Part shown: positions 1 through 5,459 of the stretch, piece by piece
How positions within the stretch are numbered: the stretch's first letter is position 1
Layout: each line of letters starts with the position of its first letter
Origin: Akkermansiaceae bacterium UBA2367
GTDB lineage: Bacteria > Verrucomicrobiota > Verrucomicrobiia > Verrucomicrobiales > DEV007
DNA length: 14,687 nucleotides
Assembly (NCBI GenBank): GCA_002344525.1
Contig: DDTJ01000087.1
Span: 1-14,687 of the forward strand
Direction of reading: 5' to 3'
Notes under the pieces: generated by a model
The model's database searches: none
The model's input: only the letters and a program-made list of their open reading frames with translations
Told to the model about the DNA's origin: nothing
Translations under genes and position numbers: made by a program

Positions 1-34
1 CTCTTCAGAATCTCGCTCGCTCCGTCTCCTTCGG

Positions 35-72
35 TCATAAACGTCATTGCGCATATGCTACGACGTTTATGA
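35..72. repeat. 11-bp inverted repeat behind the first gene
   Basis: TCATAAACGTC (35-45) and GACGTTTATGA (62-72) are perfect inverted copies separated by 16 nt that include the palindrome GCATATGC (51-58). It lies 36 nt beyond the stop codon of the minus-strand gene at 109-750, where a transcription terminator would be expected. No T-run follows on the minus strand, so intrinsic termination is uncertain; it could equally be a protein-binding site for something left of the window. I see no convincing gene in 1-108. Confidence 0.5.
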
Positions 73-108
73 TGCCATCCTCAAGAGGTGCTCGGCTTGA
101 CGCTTACC

Positions 109-750
109 TCATATCGATAGGCAAGGTGGCGATGGATGCCGAGCCAACCAGTCCGTTGCTATCCGCCGAACCTCGTCACCGAATGCATGAATGGCAGCAT
201 CTCCGTAAAGGCCGGAATATCCAACGGTATCGGGGTTATCGTGGAGATCATCGTAACTCCAATATGCTCCAATCAAGTCGTGCATGCCATGTGAGTCGCC
301 AACATAAACGCTGGAAGCGTGCTTTGAGACCTCTGGCCAATAAGCGTCCCTCATCATCCGGACTAACCCTTCCTCAGGTTCGCACTGGCCAGCAGCAATC
401 TGTGAAGCGTGGTAATGCACCAATAACTCGACAGCCTGCGATCGGGATGGTAGAGACAGGCCAAGAGCAGTTGCCGCCATATCGAATTGCCCTTCTGCCT
501 CCGCCCGAGTCGTGACGGGCTCCCATGCGAGATCATGTAGCTGAGGGTGGTCGTAGCCACACTCAATCAATCCAATCGCCAGTTTCTGAAGCTCCCCACC
601 AGGGATGGTGGTCAGAACACGGCGTGCAAGCAAGATAGGAAGCAAATCAATATCAGGCACGACAAAGGGAGCTGGAATTAAGTGGAAGTCAAAGCGTGTC
701 TGCGCAGAAGGCAATGCTTCGGGCAAAATAGCGAACAGGAAAGATGGCAA
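109..750 (-). CDS. hypothetical protein, 213 aa, TTG start
   Basis: I do not recognise a family. The frame is open for 213 codons and reads as a soluble acidic protein with no signal peptide, no membrane span, and a Trp/Tyr/His/Asp-rich C-terminal half (for example GMHDLIGAYWSYDDLHD). An in-frame TGA lies at 781-783, so the start must fall between there and the gene body. There is no ATG in that stretch; TTG at 748-750 is the best choice but no clear ribosome binding site precedes it. A short ATG ORF in another frame (reading MEKMAKNMRTPP, about 38 codons) begins in the gap and runs into the gene, so an N-terminal frameshift is possible. Base composition is less GC-rich than the downstream module. 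It lies 70 nt behind the MFS gene on the same strand and might be cotranscribed. Reality of the gene is likely, function unknown. Confidence 0.6.
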   Translation of the reverse strand: MPSFLFAILPEALPSAQTRFDFHLIPAPFVVPDIDLLPILLARRVLTTIPGGELQKLAIGLIECGYDHPQLHDLAWEPVTTRAEAEGQFDMAATALGLSLPSRSQAVELLVHYHASQIAAGQCEPEEGLVRMMRDAYWPEVSKHASSVYVGDSHGMHDLIGAYWSYDDLHDNPDTVGYSGLYGDAAIHAFGDEVRRIATDWLARHPSPPCLSI

Positions 751-820
751 TTGTGCATTCGACGTGATTGGGGGGAGTTCTCATATTTTTGGCCATCTTC
801 TCCATCGAACCAATCAAAAA

Positions 821-2059
821 TCAGGCGGGCTCCCCGTCGCGTTGCGGCCATGCGACGGGGGCGACGCGGCCGAGGAGGAAGGCGTAGAGCGCGGCGCCGA
901 GCACGAGCATGGCGGCGGACAGGGTGAAGGCGAGGGCGAAGGATCCGGTCCGCTGCACGATGATGCCCGTGACGAGGGGCGAGACGACTCCGCCGAGGTT
1001 GCCGACGCAGTTCTGGATGCCGGTCCAGCGTCCCGCCGCCGGGACGCCCGCGAGGGTCTGGGTCACGGACCAGACGTTCGAGCTGTAGAATCCGAGGGCG
1101 GCGCAGGCGGCGGTGAGGAAGGCGACGCAGAGACGGGCGTCGCCCACCGACGCGGCCGGAACCATGAAGGCAGCGCAGAGGAGGAAGCCGACGATGAGAA
1201 AGGTCTTCCGCACCTTCGTCGGAGTTCCGCCCGCCCGGATCCAGCGGTCGGAGCACCAGCCACCCACGAGCGAGGTCGCGGCCATCGCCCAGAAGGGCAG
1301 GGAGCCGAAGACGGCCATGTCCTCCTTCGAGAAGCCGCGCTCCTCGACGAGGTAGGCGGGCAGCCACGAAACGAGGAAATACCACGCGTAGCCGAGGCAG
1401 AACATCCCGAGGGAGGTCGTCCAGACTTCCTTCCGCCGCAGCAGGACGGACCAAGCCACCGCAGGGGGGGTATCCGTGGCTGCGGACCCGCCGCGTCGGC
1501 GCTCCGAGGGCACGAGCCAGAGCCATGGGATGAGCCAGAGGAGGCTGCCGAGCCCGAGGACGAGGAAGAGCGCTCGCCAGCCGTAGTGCGCGACGACGAG
1601 ACCGCCGAGGAGGGTGCTGATGGCGGGGCCGACTTTCGTCCCGGCGTCGATGAGGGCGTTGGCGAAGCCGCGCCGCTCCTCGCTGTAGTTCGCGGCGAGG
1701 AGGCGCGAGGTCGCGGGGTAGGCGACGCTCTCGCCCGCCCCCAGCATCAGGCGCAGGGCGAAGAAGACCCAGAACCCCGAGAAGATCCCCATCCCGGCGG
1801 TCGCGAGCGACCAGACGAGGAAGCCGACGGCATAGACCCATTTCACGTCGAAGCGGTCGACGAACCAGCCCGCGGCGATCTGAAAGAGCGCGTAGCTCCA
1901 GAAGAAGGCCGAGAAGAGCAGGCCCATGCGGGCGTCGTCGAGGCGGAACTCCGCCGCGAGGTCCGGCTTGGCGACGGAGAGGGTGCCTCGGTCGATGTAG
2001 TTGATCCCGACGGCGAGGACGAGGAGCGTGAGCACGGTGATGGATTTGGTCCGGGCCAT
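821..2059 (-). CDS. MFS transporter, ACS (anion:cation symporter) type
   Basis: 412-residue integral inner-membrane protein with about twelve hydrophobic segments in two halves, the usual length for the major facilitator superfamily. The first helix carries NYIDRGTLSVAKPDL (about residues 20-34), the form of the N-terminal signature typical of the ACS family, which moves hexuronates, glucarate, galactonate, phthalate and similar organic anions with a proton. A basic, Pro/Ser-rich cytoplasmic loop (VPSERRRGG and following) separates the two halves. ATG at 2057-2059 is the natural start because it sits just before the first helix; no strong Shine-Dalgarno is seen. The gene is divergent from a PL1-like pectate lyase, so a uronate or oligogalacturonate breakdown product is an attractive substrate; this rests on context only. 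Family confidence high, substrate unproven. Confidence 0.88.
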   Translation of the reverse strand: MARTKSITVLTLLVLAVGINYIDRGTLSVAKPDLAAEFRLDDARMGLLFSAFFWSYALFQIAAGWFVDRFDVKWVYAVGFLVWSLATAGMGIFSGFWVFFALRLMLGAGESVAYPATSRLLAANYSEERRGFANALIDAGTKVGPAISTLLGGLVVAHYGWRALFLVLGLGSLLWLIPWLWLVPSERRRGGSAATDTPPAVAWSVLLRRKEVWTTSLGMFCLGYAWYFLVSWLPAYLVEERGFSKEDMAVFGSLPFWAMAATSLVGGWCSDRWIRAGGTPTKVRKTFLIVGFLLCAAFMVPAASVGDARLCVAFLTAACAALGFYSSNVWSVTQTLAGVPAAGRWTGIQNCVGNLGGVVSPLVTGIIVQRTGSFALAFTLSAAMLVLGAALYAFLLGRVAPVAWPQRDGEPA

Positions 2060-2132
2060 GCGACAGGATGGGACGGTGTGGAGCCGATGTTATGGGGATG
2101 GCGGAAAAGCCGCCAATCATTTCAGGACCGGG

Positions 2133-2247
2133 CCTTGGCGCAAACGCGTTCCTCCATGGCGCGATTCTGAGCATTGGCGCGGGGGCGGATCGAAATCTAC
2201 CCTCTCCGGGAACCGCTTCCACAGGATCCCTTCCGCATGCCCTTCCA
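2133..2247. repeat. ~115-bp duplicated intergenic sequence, copy 1
   Basis: Aligns end to end with 5346-5459, with five substitutions and one single-base gap by hand count. It runs from CCTTGGCGCAAACGCG to GCATGCCCTTCCA and contains the palindromes AACGCGTT, CCATGG and GCATGC. It begins 73 nt upstream of the MFS start on the minus strand and ends 18 nt before the pectate lyase ATG on the plus strand. Flanking DNA on both sides is unrelated between the copies. It may be a dispersed genomic repeat or a shared promoter/leader segment. Confidence 0.85.
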
Positions 2248-2269
2248 CTCGACAAGCGACAAACCATGA
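2237..2269 (+). other. 10-codon leader-like ORF overlapping the pectate lyase start
   Basis: ATG at 2237-2239, inside repeat copy 1, opens a short ORF reading MPFHSTSDKP and ending at TGA 2267-2269. That TGA overlaps the ATG of the pectate lyase ORF as ATGA (2266-2269), an arrangement typical of translational coupling. In the second copy of the repeat the equivalent ATG opens the long DUF1549/DUF1553 gene (MPFHF). It could be a genuine leader peptide or the remains of a start region that once led into another coding sequence. Confidence 0.35.
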
Positions 2270-3180
2270 ACAGGCACACCCCGAGATGGATCTATTTCCA
2301 TCCGTCCCTGAATGGAAAAACGTGGCAGGTGCCCGACGGATCGACCATCCTCGGCGCGAACAAGACCATCGACGGGCGCGGCTCCGATGTGATCTGGCAA
2401 TATGGCTACCCCGACAACAACCTCCCGATCACCCAGCCTCCGGTGATCGCGCCGCCAAAAAGCGGCCAGATCGTCGGGTTGAAAGGCGAGCTGATCATGA
2501 CCGGCATCACCCATGTCGGCGGTCTCGGCTGGCCATATGCCTACCAAAAGCCGTGGTTCTCGAACGGCGCCACCGACGGACTGGAAATCTGGGGAGGCTC
2601 CAACTACTGGATTCACGACAATACGTGGAAACGAATGTCGGACGAGTCCCTTGGCGTCTATCACCACAACGGAGGCACCCCCGATCTGATCACCTTTTCG
2701 AAAAACCGATTTGTCGAGACCAAGACGGCGTCGTTGATCGGCAACGGCGAAGGATCGAAAAACGGGCGGATCACCATCGCCTACAACCTATACAGCACGA
2801 TGGTGAATGGACGCTCCCCCGGCGAATTCCGCTGCATGGACGCGCATGTCTACAACAACGTGATCGGCTTTGTGAACGACGAGGGCATGCGGGTCGGACG
2901 GAACGGGCGGGTGGTCTCGGAAGGCAATCTCTTCGATCTCGGATGCGACGCGCCAGTGTCGGGTCCCCGCGTCATCCGCTATGTCCTGCCGGGGGAGCTG
3001 CCCCTCGGCGTGCTTCATTCTTCCGGCGACATCGTGTCGGAGGAAGCGAAAACATGTCCCCACACCGTAGACAGCGGCTACATCACGCCTCCGGCCGCGC
3101 GTCCTTTCGACATTCCCTACGAATACACCTTGATCGAATCGAGGGAGGAGCTTCTCAAGCTCGTCGGCACGCCGGAATAA
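2266..3180 (+). CDS. pectate lyase-like protein (PL1 fold), N-terminally short
   Basis: 304 residues from the ATG at 2266; the frame is open further upstream, but that part only translates the repeat. PL1 landmarks are in order: PRWIYF (6-11), TIDGRG (34-39), TDGLEI (103-108), WIHD, SDES (125-128), an NRF strand, Lys153, and RSPGEFRCMDAHVYNN (to 198), matching the PelC segment that bears the catalytic Arg; Arg189 aligns with it. Such enzymes cleave polygalacturonate by beta-elimination on a right-handed beta-helix with calcium. Oddities: the family's first segment (signal peptide and the Gly-rich start before PRWI.F) is absent, and one calcium-binding Asp (PelC D170) appears replaced by Gly130 in a hand alignment from memory. 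With no export signal it may be a 5'-truncated relic, or have an unrecognised start. The divergent MFS gene supports a pectin role. Confidence 0.72.
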   Translation: MNRHTPRWIYFHPSLNGKTWQVPDGSTILGANKTIDGRGSDVIWQYGYPDNNLPITQPPVIAPPKSGQIVGLKGELIMTGITHVGGLGWPYAYQKPWFSNGATDGLEIWGGSNYWIHDNTWKRMSDESLGVYHHNGGTPDLITFSKNRFVETKTASLIGNGEGSKNGRITIAYNLYSTMVNGRSPGEFRCMDAHVYNNVIGFVNDEGMRVGRNGRVVSEGNLFDLGCDAPVSGPRVIRYVLPGELPLGVLHSSGDIVSEEAKTCPHTVDSGYITPPAARPFDIPYEYTLIESREELLKLVGTPE

Positions 3181-3248
3181 CGGCGGTGGCGGAAAGGAAG
3201 GGAGAAACGGAGCTTACGCATGAAGCGCGGGCACAACGGTGCCGGGTA

Positions 3249-3270
3249 GAGAAGTTCGTGAGAACTTCTC
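3249..3270. terminator. hairpin downstream of the pectate lyase gene
   Basis: GAGAAGTTC (3249-3257) and GAACTTCTC (3262-3270) form a perfect 9-bp stem with a GTGA loop, 68 nt after the pectate lyase stop. A GGG/CCC pair could extend the stem past a two-base bulge. No T-run follows, so it may be a weak terminator or a processing/REP-like element. Confidence 0.4.
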
Positions 3271-3341
3271 CCCTGCCGACACAACGCGAGGGAGGATGCG
3301 AAGGAGATCGGACTGGCTGATTTTCAAAGAATTCAGCATGT

Positions 3342-3380
3342 CCCATGAAAATTCGGCGTTGATCGCCGAATTTTCATGGG
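3342..3380. repeat. perfect 17-bp inverted repeat just upstream of the ATPase gene
   Basis: CCCATGAAAATTCGGCG (3342-3358) and CGCCGAATTTTCATGGG (3364-3380) are exact inverted copies around a TTGAT loop. The downstream arm ends 13 nt before the ATPase ATG at 3394, so the structure would lie at the ribosome landing site of any longer transcript. It could stop read-through from the pectate lyase side, hold back translation of the ATPase, bind a repressor, or mark the edge of a mobile segment. The sequence alone does not decide. Confidence 0.75.
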
Positions 3381-3393
3381 CTAATCTTTCCCG

Positions 3394-4557
3394 ATGGAGC
3401 GCCCCGCCCTGCTGGAGGAAATCCGCGCCCAAATGCGCGTCTCGAAAGTCGTCGCCCTGCTGGGACCCCGCCAAGCCGGGAAAACGACCTTGGCCCGCCG
3501 TTTCTGCGAAGTCTCCGACCCGCCCTTCGATCCGGGGCTGAACTACTTCGATCTGGAGGATCCGGCCCATCTGGAACGCCTGCGACATCCCAAGCTGGCC
3601 TTGGAGCCGCTCCGGGGGCTGGTCGTGATCGATGAAATCCAACTCCGACCGGAACTGTTCGGCGTTCTCCGGTTGCTTTCGGACCGTCCTTCGCCGGACG
3701 CGCGTTTCCTCATTCTCGGCAGCGCCTCGCGGGATCTGATCCGGCAAGGGGCGGAGACGCTCGCGGGCCGCATCGGATTCGTCGAGATCGCTCCCTTCGG
3801 CCTCGCTGAAGCTACCGATGCCAGCCGCCTCTGGGTGCGGGGCGGCTTTCCGCTTTCCTATCTGGCAGAGAGCGATGCGGACAGCTGGCTCTGGAGGACG
3901 AACTACGTCCGCACCTTTCTCGAACGCGACATCCCGACGCTCGGCATCCAGATTCCCCCCGCCTCCCTGCGGCGTTTCTGGATGATGCTCGCCCACTACC
4001 ACGGCCAGAATTTCAACGCCTCCGAGATCGGCAGGAGCCTCGGGGCCGCCGACACCACGGTGAAGCGCTACCTCGACATCCTCGCGGGCACCTTCATGGT
4101 GAGGCGGCTCCAGCCTTGGTTCGAGAACCTCTCCAAGCGGCAGTTGAAGACGCCGAAGATCTACTTCCGCGATTCCGGCGTGCTGCACCACCACCTCGGC
4201 ATTCAGGACATGGCCGCCCTCGTCGTGCATCCGAAGCTGGGCGCCTCGTGGGAAGGCTTCGCGCTGGAGCAGGTCATCCGCCTGAGCCGCGCGACGGAGG
4301 AGGAGGTCTTTTTCTGGGGAATCCACAGCCAAGGCGAGATCGACCTGCTGCTCCTGCGGAACGGAAAGCGCCACGGCTTCGAGGTCAAATACACCGACGC
4401 CCCCTCCGTCACCGCCTCCCAGCGGCTCGCCTTGGAATGCCTGAAGCTCGACCGCATCGACATCGTCTGCCCCGGCGGCGCGAGCTATCCGCTCGACGAC
4501 AAGATCCACGTCACCGGACTGGATCGGGTGGCGGAGCGGTTTGCGGGGGCGGCGTGA
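3394..4557 (+). CDS. AAA-type ATPase with C-terminal DUF4143 domain
   Basis: 387 residues, full length for the widespread orphan ATPases of this type. Walker A is GPRQAGKT (24-31), Walker B is LVVIDE (76-81), and GSASRDLI (109-116) is the conserved post-Walker segment. The C-terminal DUF4143 half ends in a nuclease-like pattern, GEID (314-317) then FEVK (329-332), resembling the D...E-x-K core of PD-(D/E)xK folds. The usual view of the family is an NTPase of unclear biological role, often scattered and horizontally mobile. ATG at 3394 is the only sensible start: an in-frame TAA lies at 3382-3384. No Shine-Dalgarno is visible; the region is occupied by a long hairpin. The gene stands alone between the pectate lyase and the convergent Uma2 gene. 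Family assignment firm, function unknown. Confidence 0.88.
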   Translation: MERPALLEEIRAQMRVSKVVALLGPRQAGKTTLARRFCEVSDPPFDPGLNYFDLEDPAHLERLRHPKLALEPLRGLVVIDEIQLRPELFGVLRLLSDRPSPDARFLILGSASRDLIRQGAETLAGRIGFVEIAPFGLAEATDASRLWVRGGFPLSYLAESDADSWLWRTNYVRTFLERDIPTLGIQIPPASLRRFWMMLAHYHGQNFNASEIGRSLGAADTTVKRYLDILAGTFMVRRLQPWFENLSKRQLKTPKIYFRDSGVLHHHLGIQDMAALVVHPKLGASWEGFALEQVIRLSRATEEEVFFWGIHSQGEIDLLLLRNGKRHGFEVKYTDAPSVTASQRLALECLKLDRIDIVCPGGASYPLDDKIHVTGLDRVAERFAGAA

Positions 4558-4703
4558 AAGGAGAAGTTCCGGGTGACAAGCAATCTGTCGCGTTGTTTTT
4601 GGCCGCGTCCGAATGGGCGGAAGCGGGCGGGAGCCACCATCGGGCATCCGCCGATATTTGAAATTGGCCCCTGACACTAACCCCGTGCCGGATCAGGCGA
4701 GGT

Positions 4704-5273
4704 TCAAAGCTCGATCCTCTCGTAAACCTCGGCGAGGGGAAGGGTGACTTCGATCTCGGGCAGGGGGACAATGGCGTCGATCCCTGCATGGTCCTCGCGG
4801 ACGAAGCCTCCCGACGGCTTGCGGCGATAGACGGTGGCCATCGCTTCGTCAGGCTCGACGAAGACGAGGACCTTCAGGCTGGGGAGGGTCAGGTAAGCTT
4901 CGCGCTTCTCGGTCAAGTCGGTGCGCCGGGTCGATTCGCTCAAGACCTCGACGATCACTGTGGGCGAGTCCTGCCAATGCTGGGAGTCCTTGTATTGGGA
5001 GCACACGACCATCGCATCGGGGTAGTAGAAGCGGGTGTGGTCCACCAGCTCCACGCGCACCTTGGTGTCGCTGTTGAAGGGGCGGCAGGGTTTGCCTCGG
5101 AGAGCGAGGCCGAGGGACAAGGTGATGTTGGTGGCGATGGCGTTGTGCCGGTTCGTCGCTCCCGCCATCGCATGGACTTCGCCGCCGAGGTATTCGTGCT
5201 TGATGTCCGATAGGATTTCGCCTTCGAGATATTCCTCGACGGAGATCAGGGCGGGCTGGCGGAGGGCGGTCAT
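4704..5273 (-). CDS. Uma2-family (DUF820) putative endonuclease-fold protein
   Basis: 189 residues, the standard size for Uma2/DUF820 proteins, which adopt a PD-(D/E)xK restriction-endonuclease fold and occur in many paralogues in cyanobacteria, planctomycetes and verrucomicrobia. Family landmarks: EYLGGEVHAMAGAT (27-40), the HN..A.NI segment (43-50), PFNSDTKVRV (65-74), YYPD (83-86), EVLSEST (109-115), then D119, K123 and Y127. The likely metal-site residues are D86, E109 and neighbours. No signal peptide or membrane span. ATG at 5271-5273 is the first start and fits the family N-terminus. It is convergent with the ATPase gene and divergent from the cytochrome module, with repeat copy 2 in the shared upstream region. 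Cellular role unknown; some members have been suggested to belong to mobile or defence-like loci. Confidence 0.85.
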   Translation of the reverse strand: MTALRQPALISVEEYLEGEILSDIKHEYLGGEVHAMAGATNRHNAIATNITLSLGLALRGKPCRPFNSDTKVRVELVDHTRFYYPDAMVVCSQYKDSQHWQDSPTVIVEVLSESTRRTDLTEKREAYLTLPSLKVLVFVEPDEAMATVYRRKPSGGFVREDHAGIDAIVPLPEIEVTLPLAEVYERIEL

Positions 5274-5345
5274 GGTCGGAATCTACCCGATTTCTCCAAG
5301 CCCGGCAAGACCTTGGCCCGAAGCGGACCCTTTGCTTGCCCCGCA

Positions 5346-5459
5346 CCTTGGCGCAAACGCGTTCCTCCATGGCGCGATTCTGAGCATTGGCCGGGGGCGG
5401 ATCGAAACCTACCCTTTCCGGTAACCGCTTCCACAGGGTCCCTCCCGCATGCCCTTCCA
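5346..5459. repeat. ~115-bp duplicated intergenic sequence, copy 2
   Basis: Second copy of the element at 2133-2247. It starts 72 nt upstream of the Uma2 start on the minus strand, nearly the same spacing as copy 1 has to the MFS start, and its last 11 bases are the first codons of the DUF1549/DUF1553 gene (ATG at 5449). A weak sigma-70-like pair (TTGGCC, 17 nt, TACCCT) lies inside this copy; in copy 1 the spacing is 18 nt. That promoter reading is tentative. Confidence 0.85.

Noticed and set aside
69..515. 148-codon plus-strand open frame
   Set aside because: Opposite the better minus-strand gene; composition is unstructured and basic with no motif.
2068..2265. 66-residue N-terminal extension of the pectate lyase
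   Set aside because: It translates the duplicated intergenic repeat and has no signal peptide or PL1 similarity; ATG 2266 is preferred.
678..2279. 533-codon minus-strand and 521-codon plus-strand open frames over the MFS gene
   Set aside because: Arg/Pro- or Glu/Gly-rich composition without motifs; the MFS frame explains the DNA.
4640..4700. REP/RAYT-like end (TTGGCCCCTGACAC) between the ATPase and Uma2 genes
   Set aside because: The phrase looks familiar from repeat elements, but there is no partner copy or transposase in the window.
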